From NCBI GenBank assembly GCA_032358165.1, contig JAALGY010000030.1, forward strand, positions 1,550,001-1,614,000: 64,000 nucleotides of DNA, written 5' to 3'. The translations under genes were made by a program, and so were the position numbers. Shown in pieces: positions 35,693-46,173 of this stretch; the first letter of the stretch is position 1, and every line of letters starts with the position of its first letter. The notes under the pieces were generated by a model, which did not search any database, was not told the origin of the DNA, and saw only the letters and a list, made by a program, of their open reading frames with translations. This DNA is from Diplosphaera chodatii. Taxonomy: Eukaryota; Chlorophyta; Trebouxiophyceae; Prasiolales; Stichococcaceae.

Positions 35693-38600
35693 ATGAGGCT
35701 ACAGCGGCAAGCCTACGGCAGCGGGCTGCAGCTCAGGTGCAGGCAGGGACTTACGTCTGCTGCTGCCGCGTGCCTGCCACCTCCTCGACACCAGGACAGT
35801 CATGGTGCCTCTGCAGATCGCATCCGTCATCCCGCACACAGTCTGATTGACTATCCTACTAGACCGCTTTGCGTCTCACCTGCAGATGGCTGCTGGCGCT
35901 GGCCGCCACAGCATCCAGCCTGGCTGGCGCAGCGGCGCAGTCCCCCTGCTCCGTCGCCTTCACCGTCACGCTGCGCAACTTCAACAAGGCGGGCGCGGGG
36001 CCTGCAGGCAACCCCGACTTCGGCTTCCTGCCGGAGCCGGCCAACGTGAACGATCGCAGGATCGTGCAGGCGGTGCTTCCCGCTTCCGGGCGGCCGGCCT
36101 ACCGCCCCGCCACCGGCTTCAACACCACCACCACACACAGTGAGCGCCCTGAGATGCGCAGCCAGAATGCCCCAATCCACTGCCAGTGCGGCTGGACTTC
36201 CAGTACAGGAGCTCCATCTTGGGCATAACAGACGAGTGTGGTTCACATCTCTGTGCCTCTGCACCCGCAGGCAAACTCGACTTTGACCAGTGGTTCAGCG
36301 CCTCGGCGCCGTACCAGCAAGACGCGGTGATGACGCTGGACCGGGTGGTCACGGGGACCGCTTCCACCTTCCAGTTCAACGCGGCGTCGTTCTACCCCCT
36401 GAACGGCCAGCTGCTGGGGGCGAGCAACCCCGGCGCCAACAACCAGTACTTCACCATGGAGGTGGGCAGCGGCTCGACAAACTTTGACGTCCGCGAGCCT
36501 TCTGGGGGGGCTGCTATGGCCATCAGCATGATGGTTGGCAACGCTCTCCCTGTGGCAGAGGCATGCTGTTGAACGCTAAGTCCTACAGTTCACATAGGCC
36601 AGCATGCAACTTCAAGCATGTGCACACCTGTTCAACTGGCATTCGAAGTCTGTGGAGGTGCACAAGCAGATGTGCAGTTGCTACCTACACCCTGATGCTG
36701 ACTACCCGTGTGCTCCCACCCCTGCAGCTGCGGACGTCGCTGAAGTACCTGCAGTTCTCCAATGGCAAGGTCATACTGACCACCAACTGCGACCTCTTCG
36801 TCTACATGAACGGGGAGCTGGTGGTCGACCTGGGCGGCGTGCACGGCCAGCAATCGGCGACGCTGGACCTGCGGACGGTGCGCCCCATTTCACCCTTATG
36901 TAAATCACCATCGACACAGATTTGTGTAGATTGTCGTCGACCCGGGAACATTGCGTTCTGGAAGCTCAGAACCCGCCTTTGCCTGAAGCTATAGAGTCCT
37001 TCCACCTGCAACGTACAGTCCTGTCGTGGTCACGAGCTTCCTGTCTGCCATCCTGCGCTTCCTGCTGAGGCATGACGATATTCGAGGAGTCACGAGCCAT
37101 CAGCAGGAGCGTGCACTGATGAGCCGCAACACTGGTGACCAGTCGCGGCCTCGTGACATGCAGATGGGGCTGCAGAACGGCGTGACGTACCCGCTGGTGG
37201 TGTTCCTGGCGCAGCGGCACGCCCCACCCGCCACGCCGACGTACGAGTTCTCCACCAGCATCGAGTTTGCGTCCGGCAAGACCGCCGCGGCGTACTGCGA
37301 GGGTACTGCAGTGGACCCTGGCAACTCGGCCGCCAACGACACCAGCCTAGGTACGCACCTGAAGCACAGCAGGGCCATTGCAGCAGCTTCATAGCGTCGT
37401 GAGTGTGGACATTTCCTGGGCAACGATGCTGAACAGCAGTGCTGACTTTGAACGTTGGGGGTCATGCATCTGCCCGACCGTTTTCTCACAACATGTTCAG
37501 CGACAGAGGTGACTGCTGCATGAGTGTGGTCAGCCGCAAACTCTCCTGCAGCAAGTGCAATCGCACCCAACATGTGGGCTGACATGGGTTCCACTCCCAC
37601 TGCAGATGCGCGGTTCCCGACCACGCAGGCGCCGCCGGCGAACGGCTTCCCGGGCGTGCCCGGCTGCAACTCGGTGTGGGGCGTGGCCGGCAACGACACC
37701 TGCGCCGCCATCGCCAACAAGTCGGGCCTGCAGGCGGCTGCCGCGTGAGTCTGGGGTATATGGCTTTCGTTATGCAGGGGGCTGTGGGGTGTCTGCAACT
37801 GGTGGCAGCAGAGGCAAGAGTGCAGTGGGAAGCAAAGTGGCTGCAAGTTGCTTTGATGCTCTACATCCAGTTTTCAGTGCGTGCTGTGGTGCAAGTGAGG
37901 TGCTGAGGCAGCAGGCAGGAGATGTGATTTTGTGGTGTCCCACCCTGCAGCGTGCTGGCGCTGAACCCGGGGTTGGACTGCACGAGGCTGACCCCGGGGC
38001 AGCTGGTGTGCACCGGCACAGGCGGCGCCCCCACCGCCACCTGCGGCAACAGGTGTGCACCTGGCTTGCTGTAGGACTCGACTGCCCCATGGATACGATG
38101 CAAGCAGCAGAGACGTGGGATGCTGGTGCTCATGTCAGCACATTATAATTCCAAACACGCTTCAGTACAGGCAGCCGGTTTGCCGCCTCATGTGTATTTC
38201 GGTCATCCATAAGTGATGTCAACGAGTGCAGCTGTCGCTGCCTACAAATACTGCGATTCTCGGCAGGGTGTACGAGACCGGCGCGGGCGACTCGTGCCTC
38301 ACAGTCCGCAGCAACTTCGGCACCAACGGGGCGCCGATCAAGTTCGCGGTGCTGAGCGCGCTGAACCCTGGTGCGGGCCGCTGCTCAGTCCCCTCCCTGT
38401 AGGGACGGTTCACCGAGCAACCTGGGTCGGCAGCGGATTAGGAATCATGGGGCAGCATAGCACTAGGGCACACTGCCTGGTCCAGCTGTGCTCAAGGGCA
38501 TCCCAGCAAGCTGCGCCCGCAGGCTCTGCAGCACTTGCCCGATGGCATGTTGTCGACGTCTATAGATCTATTGCTGGTGTACGAGGGACTGCCTGGTGGC

Positions 38601-41600
38601 TGTGCAGATGTCAACTGCGGGCCGACGGGGCAGTCGCCGCTGCCGGCGGGCACGAGCGTGTGCCTGCCGCAGGTGCCGGGCGGCACCACAGCCGGCCGCC
38701 GGCGCCTGCAGGTACTGAAAGCATTTGCAATCAGCACATACAGCACGATCTCGACATTTCGTTTCTGCAACGAAGCACTGGCGTTCCCAAATGCAGTCAT
38801 ACTGCAGCCATGCAGCACCATCTTATTTAGTCCGCTTGATGACCCCACACCACAGCATCTAACATGGCTCCAAACTCCACTTCGGCCCGACGATGTGCAG
38901 CTTCACCGTTGTGCAGAGCGCCGGCAACGACAGCAACGACGTCGGCGTGGTGCGAGTGGAGATGGACACAGATGAGAAGGCGGCCGGGTTCTTCAGCGCC
39001 GCGGTGCAAGGGCTGCGGGACACCCTGGAGCACCGGCGCCTGCTGCAGGAGGGCCTGCTGGCGCAGCCGGCGTCGGGGGCAGATGACGTGCTGCAGGGCC
39101 ACCTGCCCAGCCTGCTGCACGGCTTCAGTGACGCCGCTCAGGTGTGTGTGTCAGGCTGCCGCTCTGATCTGCCGACACCTGCCAAACTGTGCACAGCTTG
39201 TCAAGCGGATACTAATGGACTGCTGCTGCATGCACACGTGAAAGCAGTACCACTGCCGTTTACTCAAATCTTTGGGGGCCCGCAGCACACCTTATCACTG
39301 TACCCTTGCTGCTGGCTGCCCTGACAGGTTGATCACGCTCCGCTTAGTGGTCCCCTTCAGCGCTGCTCCTCTCCTTGCTGCTGCTTAGGGTTTCTGCTGC
39401 TTCCTGACTGCCGCAGGACTTCAGGCGCACGCTGCAGGCGACCACGGTGGCGGCCGCCGGCAGCTGCATCGGCGCCAGCTTCACCGTCACGAAGATGGGG
39501 TGCAGCGTCAACTGCGCCTCTGCAGCCACGCAGGTGCTTCACACTCGTACCAGCCCCACTGCACTCCTCACTTGTTGACAGTTCTAGCAGGGAGGGTTGC
39601 TACATGTGGTGCCTCACTGCGTGCGATCCTCACTTGTTGACGGTTCTAGCAAGGAGGGTTGCTACATGTAGTGCTTCTCGTGAACACAGTCTGTGGCAGC
39701 ACTTGGCTTACAATGCCCCGCTGCGCTTTGGTGCCTGCCTTGCATAGACGCCATCTGAACATGAACATTGCAGCTAGTTACCCGCAAGTGTTGCAGCAGT
39801 TTCACTCATCATGCTGGCTATGCACTGCAGGCGGGGCTCACGGTGACGCAGCTGGTGCTGCTGAACCCGCAGCTGATCAACAACCCCACCAAGACATGCA
39901 AGGTGGCTGCAGGCCAGACACTGTGCAAAGGTACGCAGCAACGGACCCCATCACATCGTCAGTGTATTGAAACGTCACCAAACGCTGTTCTGGCCACTGA
40001 CATGGTATGTCAGGGCAGCAGTGGCATGTCTCACCCATTCCCGCTGTTCTTGCCAACCACCCGAAGGCGTGATCACCCCGCCAATCCCAGGAGCCTCAGG
40101 GGCTTGATGGACAAGGCCTGAGACAGCCCCTAAACCCTGCCCCCGCAGGCTGCATCGGCACGGTGTGCGGGGTGAGGGTGTCGGCGGCGCTGTCCGACTT
40201 CCTCAACTTCCCCAACCTCAACCTGCTGATGTGCGGGCTGCTGGCGGACTGCGGCAACCCCGCGTACATCGCCGGGGGCGGGGGCCAGGTGAAGCACTAT
40301 TGATTCAAGTAGTGATCAATTTGATTCAACTGACTGTTGCCTGCACAGCAGTGCCTGTGTGTATGCAACTGTGCGCATACCCACCACCTGATGGCGTGCA
40401 CATTGTCTAACGGCGACCAAAGGCAGGCTGTCTGACATCCTCGGCAGACATGCTCGTTGGTGGTGGAGGTCGCGGCTCATGTTCATGACGGCTGCTGGCG
40501 CTTCAGCACTCAGTCCGTTCCCATCATCCGGCCCTCCCAACAGGTTCGACATCTGCTGCACAGGACGAGGAGCTCACGATCACGATGAGCAGGCAGTCGG
40601 CGTCCACACGCGCCTACACCGCGGCAGGCGGTACACAGGTGAGGCAACCCCCTGTGCCCCGCCCCATGTCAGCTGTTCAGCCACACCACATCAAAACCCT
40701 GCTGCCTTCCATATCTGCTTGGGGCCTGGGCACCTCGGATAGATGGCTCTGGCGTTGACGGCAAACCGGAACTGCTGCTGCCCTGCTACCTCGCACACAC
40801 TACCCTGCAGCTTGTGACGTCCCCTGCAGCACACAGATCGTGCATACCAGGCTCACATGTGCCAGTCTGATGCGTGAACTTAATGCCTGGTGTCTCATCT
40901 CGGACCCTGCAACTGCAGATCGCGCCGTTCTTTGCGTCGGACGGCCCCGCGGTCACCAACCCCGGCTCGCTGCTGCACCTCAGCATCTACCCCAGCTACT
41001 ACAACGGCGTGCCCCGGGTGTGTGATGACCCGTGCATGCATGCTGGTGTCCCGAGTGGTACATGATGCATCGCCCTCCTTGCAATGCGCCTGCCTCATGA
41101 GCGTCAAGCGTCATGCATGTATTTGAGTTGAGCCCTCTGTTCCAGTGTCTGACGACTCGCCTCTGTTGATAAGCTGCTGGCGACACCTGCAGTTGGCGAA
41201 GGGCGGCAGCGCGGGGCTGGTGTCCTGGGTGCAGACCGTCATCGTGCCGGACACCCCGGCGACTCGCATGGCGGCGGCCAGACGGCTGCAGGCGAGTGAG
41301 GCAGAAATATGAGGCGGGCAATTTGTCATGGTCGTGCTGGCCCTGACTGCTGCTGCCAGGCCTGTACACACATCCCACAGCAGTCGGCAGCCGGCTGACA
41401 GGCACTGCCCATAGCCAGCGTATGTGTGCGGTGCTGTAGGACGCCAGTGCGAGGAAGCATGCAGTGCAAGTGTGGAGGTGTCGTGATGGGCGGGCTGCCA
41501 GCATGCGTCTTGCTGACGCGCTGTCCTGAGCACACATTCGTTCGGAATGGTGCCGCTTGCAGGCGGCAGAGCCAGGGGAGCTGTTGGATGACCACAGCGA

Positions 41601-41925
41601 CATCATGCACCAGGGGCGGCGCCTGCAGGTGGGTGTGCGATTGCCATCGTACCAGCATGACGACCATGTTGCACACGGCATGCTGTTGAATACCCCTGAC
41701 AGATCCTTTTCATATTACATGTACTTTCAAACGGACTGTTGTCTGACCAAGTATGGCAGCTGTCAAAGATGGTGGAGATGTCGAAGTGGACAGCTGGTGA
41801 ATAGCAATGGTGTGGGGTTGCTGCAGGGTTTCCGGCGGCCAGTGTACCGTGGGACGAAGCGGTATCGGCAGACCAGCCGCAACCCGCGCACCATGGTCAT
41901 TTCACGCTGGCGGCGCATCTGGTAG
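35693..41925 (+). CDS. Secreted fibro-slime plus LysM-domain protein
   Basis: Exon 1 is 35693-35736; it joins in phase to exon 2 (35886-36139), giving a signal peptide MRLQRQAYGSGLQLR followed by WLLALAATASSLAGAAAQS. Exons to about 37.4 kb form a fibro-slime domain (PA14-like fold): NPDFGFLPEP, KLDFDQWFSAS, FQFNAASFYPLNGQ, CDLFVYMNGELVVDLGGVHG and a C-terminal FLAQRHAPP. About three LysM-like carbohydrate-binding motifs follow: GCNSVWGVAGNDTCAAIANK to ALNPGLDCTRLTPGQLVC (37.6-38.0 kb); TGAGDSCLTVRSNFGTNG to PLPAGTSVCLP (38.3-38.7 kb); and FTVTKMGCSVNCASAATQ to LLNPQLINNP and KVAAGQTLCKG (39.4-39.9 kb). Later exons (to 41.7 kb) are Cys-containing and unassigned. The last exon encodes a very basic end with RRPVYRGTKRYRQTSRNPR. 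LysM modules bind GlcNAc polymers, so a cell-wall or matrix role is likely but inferred. Confidence 0.82.
39565..39674 (+). repeat. 62-bp-period tandem duplication in an intron
   Basis: A 48-bp block at 39565-39612 recurs at 39627-39674 with three substitutions. Each starts TCCTCACTTGTTGAC and ends with CTACATGT and a short tail. It lies in an intron of the fibro-slime/LysM gene. Confidence 0.9.
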
Positions 41926-42519
41926 TCCATCCTCAGCACCAACAACACTGCCGCTTACGTTACGTACTGAAGTAGTAAACTGGCGAAGTGAGTTGCACAG
42001 CCAGCAAAACCTATATCTGGCCGTGCTAGTCCATTGGTTTGTTGTAGTTCATGCGCCAGACTGCGCAGTGAGACCGAGTGATCAAGGGTGTGTTGCACCT
42101 GATGCCATCTCCCTACAGCCACATGGCAATTGTGTAGCGTGAAAGGCTGAAAACGCCACTTCATTCGTTGAGTGCTCGCGGCAGCGTGACCTGGTTGTTT
42201 GCATTACTATACACAGATGCTGCACTGTGTATATAACTGAACAGATGTGCAGGGTTTGGCAGCTTGCTGGCCTGTGCCAGAGGGAACTCATGTCATGCAG
42301 TCCGCATCGATCTTATTCCTTCTGCATATGGATCATGGTGGTTGTGAGAGGCAGTCAGCGCAGACATCAGCGCAGCGGGATGCAGCAAAGCATGTCAGTT
42401 GTTGCCTAGGTGCAGCAGCACGGCTGCTTGTGCGCTGCCTCATGATGCAACTGAGCTTTTCATCAGCCAGAACCAACACAGCAACACTCTTGGCACAATG
42501 CAGGCCAACACTCAATTCA
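41926..42519. other. Tail-to-tail intergenic region
   Basis: About 600 bp separate the convergent fibro-slime/LysM and mTERF genes. Only short frames without coding character are present, and I see no RNA gene. Confidence 0.5.
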
Positions 42520-43905
42520 TCAAGTGTAGCAGTTTCGGTATGCCTCAGGGGGGATTGGGTGCGACTCGAGCCACAGGTTGTAGTGTGGATTCAGAGCAGC
42601 AAAAGCTTCTTCTCCCATCGTCACCCATGTGAGCGCGGCTTTCTGAATGATTGCTGCTGAAGTAAGATAGCGCAATCGCCACACTCTATAAGGTGCCGAT
42701 GTCAGCATCATGGACATGCTCGACAATCGTGTGCGTGCTGCACCTGCGCGCTCACGGGCCAGATCATAAGCACGAATCTGCTGGCACTTCCACCCGATGA
42801 CGCCCGGAGAAAGGCCGAGTAGCGCAGGACGGCCTTCCGCCAAGGCCCACATCTCATCATCGCCAAGCCTGCTGGCCGCCTGCAATGCTGCCCAACGCGC
42901 TGCCAGCGTCTCCTCCGTGAGGATCAGCAGGCTCGGCTGCCTGGTCAGCACCCGACCCAGGTCCAGCTGCGGGTGCAACTGCTGCATAGCCGCCCGGCGC
43001 ACTAGCAGTATGTCGGGGTGCTGTATATTCAGGAGGCCAGGCGCCCGCTGTACGATGGCCGGCAACTCCAGCCGGAACGGCGGGCTCTTCAGCACCCGCA
43101 GCAGGTTTGCCACCCTGCCGGCAGCAGGCTTGCTGGGAATCTTGATCATGAGGCACTGACTGGGCGTGAGGCTGACGCCGTGCTCCGCGAGCATTTGCTG
43201 GACAGATTGCACCCTGTGAAGCAAGTTGGCTGGACTTAGGTTGCTCGACACACTGCTATGCTGTCCCAGAGCCAGCCGCCACGGCTCGCCTGCCCAGCCG
43301 CTGGCTGCAACGGCATTGTGTACCCTGGCCATATAGTCTGTCAGAAACTCCACATCGCGGTGCCGTGGGTGCTTTGCTGCCCACGAGAGGATCTTGCTGC
43401 GCAGCCGCCGCTGCTCTGCCTGTTGCTCAGGCTGCACCTCGGCCACCAGCTGCAGCGCGCCCTGATCCGTCCAGAACTGCAGCACTGCCGCCTTGGCAGC
43501 ATCATTCCACGGCACATCCCTGACGTACGTATAGCTGCTGCGGGTGCGCCTTGGAGTGGTGGGCTGTGAAGCGGCTGCTGGTGCGTCACCGTTTTGCTGT
43601 GGCAAGCCATGTGCCTGACGGCCATCGGCATTCCTTGCGGCACAGCTGACCAAAGGTCGCGCAGCTGTGTGCCGGATGCAGACTGCTGGCGTGCTGAGCC
43701 TTGAACAAGCTGCTGCTGCTGCTGTGCGGCAGCTTGGCGACGGCGCCAGGCAAGTAGGGCGCACAACCCTGTGCAGCACGGAGAGCACTCGCTGACCCAT
43801 CCCACATGACATCAGCCTTGCCGAGTGCGCATTGGCCACTGTGCACAGCGACGCAGTCCTCGATGCAAGGGTTGTCACTAGGCGTGCGGAGCAAGAAGCA
43901 GGCAC
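42520..43905 (-). CDS. mTERF-like organelle protein, copy 1 (intronless)
   Basis: A single uninterrupted frame of 461 codons. mTERF proteins bind organelle nucleic acids through helical repeats and affect transcription, splicing or translation in chloroplasts or mitochondria. The C-terminal half holds mTERF-type repeats, for example LVRRAAMQQLHPQLDLGRVL, then TRQPSLLILTEETLAARWAA, then LGLSPGVIGWKCQQ. The N-terminus is rich in Arg, Ser and Ala, fitting an organelle targeting peptide. A conserved block VRDVPWNDAAKAAVLQFWTD lies ahead of the repeats and is also present in the neighbour. It is about 60-65% identical by eye to the gene at 44695-46173. The start is uncertain: the ATG at 43905 opens a frame that is out of register with the neighbour's leader, and the Met of MSCGMGQRV further in may be the true start. 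No intron interrupts it, unlike most genes around it. Confidence 0.8.
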   Translation of the reverse strand: MPASCSARLVTTLASRTASLCTVANAHSARLMSCGMGQRVLSVLHRVVRPTCLAPSPSCRTAAAAACSRLSTPAVCIRHTAARPLVSCAARNADGRQAHGLPQQNGDAPAAASQPTTPRRTRSSYTYVRDVPWNDAAKAAVLQFWTDQGALQLVAEVQPEQQAEQRRLRSKILSWAAKHPRHRDVEFLTDYMARVHNAVAASGWAGEPWRLALGQHSSVSSNLSPANLLHRVQSVQQMLAEHGVSLTPSQCLMIKIPSKPAAGRVANLLRVLKSPPFRLELPAIVQRAPGLLNIQHPDILLVRRAAMQQLHPQLDLGRVLTRQPSLLILTEETLAARWAALQAASRLGDDEMWALAEGRPALLGLSPGVIGWKCQQIRAYDLARERAGAARTRLSSMSMMLTSAPYRVWRLRYLTSAAIIQKAALTWVTMGEEAFAALNPHYNLWLESHPIPPEAYRNCYT

Positions 43906-44694
43906 CTGGACAGCCTGCCCGCGCCGAACACGGTGTGCTGCTGTGGCGCTGCGCGCCTCATCCTGCTGCCCCCTTTGCTAGTGCGACCACAGGTCTGCCC
44001 GATACCGCACGCAAACTGCCTGCAACAGGATGGGTTGCTCTATCGATGATCGCACATGTGGAGGTTTAGCATGGCTGCTCAGGGGTGTGCATGATCACAC
44101 GACGATCGGCCTCCCAGGGACAAACGCTGATGCTGGCTATCATACTCGACGGCTGCCAGCACACACTGTGGGCCTACAGTATCACATCCAGACACCTGAA
44201 AACGCGGGAGAACCTCTGGCGGCACGCCGCTGTGGCTGCGGGCACAATCAGCAGCGGCGGCGCCGGGCAAGGAGTCACAACGCCATATGAACTGTGGCGT
44301 CGAGGAACAGAAGCTGCTGCCTGATGTGTATCAGAACGTACTGTAAGCTTGCACACTGCAAATTGACCAAGCAGTGCAAGGACTCGAAGGCAAACGGTCA
44401 CGTGCCTTGCAAGCTGGAGATGCATCTCGCTGATCTCTCAGATCAAAGTTGCAGTTCTGGTGTCACCGATCTCACTGTGTCACCCTGATCGGCACTTAGG
44501 GCTGTCTGACCTGCAGCCCGTGTTGATGTTAGGTGAGGCGTTGTTGCAGGTGAGATTGCTGTTGCTTTCTGATATACTGCTGTGGAGCCCTGACTGGGGT
44601 TTTTCACAAAAAAATAAAAACCAATAGGGTAGCAAATATGACAGCATGCGTGCGGCGCACGCATGCTGTGCGCTGCGAACCAACATTCAACCCA
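43906..44694. other. Spacer between mTERF copies, with relic N-terminal coding sequence
   Basis: The part next to copy 1 (about 43880-43961, minus) still reads MRRAAPQQHTVFGAGRLSRC from an ATG at 43961, matching copy 2's MRSAAPQQHAVFSAGRLSRC. It runs into a stop after LLLAPHA. Similarity to copy 2's upstream DNA continues to about 44130 (the GGCCTCCCA block, compare 46296-46304). The rest, to 44694, holds nothing I recognise apart from an A-rich stretch near 44610. Confidence 0.65.
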
Positions 44695-46173
44695 TCACTT
44701 GTAGAAGTCCTGGTATGCCTCAGGTGGGATGGGGTGCGAGCTGAGCCACACGCTGTATCCTGGGTTCAAAGCAACAAATTTCTCCTCTGTCAATTGGACC
44801 CATCCGTGTGCTGTATATCCGAAGTTTGCCGCTACAATAAGGTAGCGCAGACGCCACACCCTGTAGGATGGCGAACAGAGCAAAACGGACTGTTTTACTA
44901 TCGGTGGGCATGCTGCGCCTGCAGCCTTGCAGGCCGACACATAGGCATGAAGCTGCTGGCTCTTCCACCCTACAACACCCGCACAACGAGCCAGGACATC
45001 AGGGCGCATCTGCACTGCCACCCTCATGTCATCATCACTAAGCCCGGTGGCCAACTGCAGTGATGCCCAGCGTGCTGCCACCGACTCCTCCGAGAGGCTC
45101 AGCAAGCCAGGGTGCAGGGTCAACACCCGACCCACGTGCAGCTGCGGGTGCAGCTGCTGTAGAGCTGCCACCCGGCGCTTCAGCACTGATTCGCTGGACC
45201 CCAGAGCCAGGAGGGCTGGTGCCCTTCGTACAACCGCCGAGAGGTCGAGATTAATCTGCAGCCCTTCAAGGAGCAGCTGCAAGCTGGCCGCCTTTGCGCC
45301 TACACCCTTCCCAAGCCTTGCCATCATGATGCTTTTACCGGGCGTGAGGCAAATGCCGTGCTGCACCAGCTCATGCTCGGTAGCTTGCAGGGTGTGGAGG
45401 AGCCCGGCTGGATCTCTGTTGTACGCAATGTACTGATCTGTGCTCAGCGCGATCCGCCATGGGGCATCTGTCCAGCTGCTGTCAGCGGCAGCATTGCAGA
45501 GTCTTGCCATGTAGTCCGTGAGAAACTCCACATCGCGGTGCCGTGGATGCTTTGCTGCCCTCCAGAGGATCGTGCTGCGCAGCCGACGCTGTTCTGAGTG
45601 CTGCTCAGGCTGCACCTCGGCCTCTGGCAGCAGCGCGCCCTGGTCTGTCCAGAATTGTAGCACCGCTGCCTCTGCAGCGGCGTTCCATGGCACATCCCTG
45701 ACAGGGGTTTTGCTGCCGCGGGTTCGCCTTGATGTGGTGGGCTGCGGTGCAACTGCTGGTGCGTCTGCGCCTTGCCGCTGTGGCAAGTCGTCTTTGTGAG
45801 GTTCCTCAGCCTTTACCGCCGCACAGCTGACTGACGGACGTGGCGCTGCATGGTGGACGCCTGCTGGTGTGCTGAGCCTCGAACGAGCTGCTGCTGCTGC
45901 TGCTGCTGCTGCTGTGTGGCAGCTTGGCGACGCCGCCAAGCGAGGGAGGTGCGCAACCCTGTGCAGCAATGGGGAGGACATGCTGACCCGACGCTCATGC
46001 CACCACCCTGCCAAGAGCGCAACGGCCGCGATGATGCAGAGCGACGATGTCACCAAGGTAAAGCACCTTGCTGCGCATGCCGAAGCAATAAGCAGGCACC
46101 TGGACAGCCTGCCCGCGCTGAATACAGCGTGTTGCTGTGGTGCTGCGCTCCTCATGCTGTGTCCGGGGTTCAA
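44695..46173 (-). CDS. mTERF-like organelle protein, copy 2 (intronless)
   Basis: A single frame of 492 codons, paralogue of the gene 790 bp downstream on the same strand. It shares the leader-proximal block VRDVPWNAAAEAAVLQFWTD, the segment KHPRHRDVEFLTDYMARLCN, and mTERF-like repeats such as VLKRRVAALQQLHPQLHVGR and RVLTLHPGLLSLSEESVAAR. It ends with the same type of tail (LSSHPIPPEAYQDFYK here, LESHPIPPEAYRNCYT in copy 1). The N-terminal 110 residues are Ala/Ser/Arg-rich with an Ala run from a CTG/CAG tract. A hydrophobic stretch SSLCIIAAVALLAGWW within it could be part of a targeting peptide. A downstream Met (MSSPLLHRVAHLP) aligns with copy 1 and is an alternative start. No introns. Confidence 0.82.
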   Translation of the reverse strand: MNPGHSMRSAAPQQHAVFSAGRLSRCLLIASACAARCFTLVTSSLCIIAAVALLAGWWHERRVSMSSPLLHRVAHLPRLAASPSCHTAAAAAAAAARSRLSTPAGVHHAAPRPSVSCAAVKAEEPHKDDLPQRQGADAPAVAPQPTTSRRTRGSKTPVRDVPWNAAAEAAVLQFWTDQGALLPEAEVQPEQHSEQRRLRSTILWRAAKHPRHRDVEFLTDYMARLCNAAADSSWTDAPWRIALSTDQYIAYNRDPAGLLHTLQATEHELVQHGICLTPGKSIMMARLGKGVGAKAASLQLLLEGLQINLDLSAVVRRAPALLALGSSESVLKRRVAALQQLHPQLHVGRVLTLHPGLLSLSEESVAARWASLQLATGLSDDDMRVAVQMRPDVLARCAGVVGWKSQQLHAYVSACKAAGAACPPIVKQSVLLCSPSYRVWRLRYLIVAANFGYTAHGWVQLTEEKFVALNPGYSVWLSSHPIPPEAYQDFYK

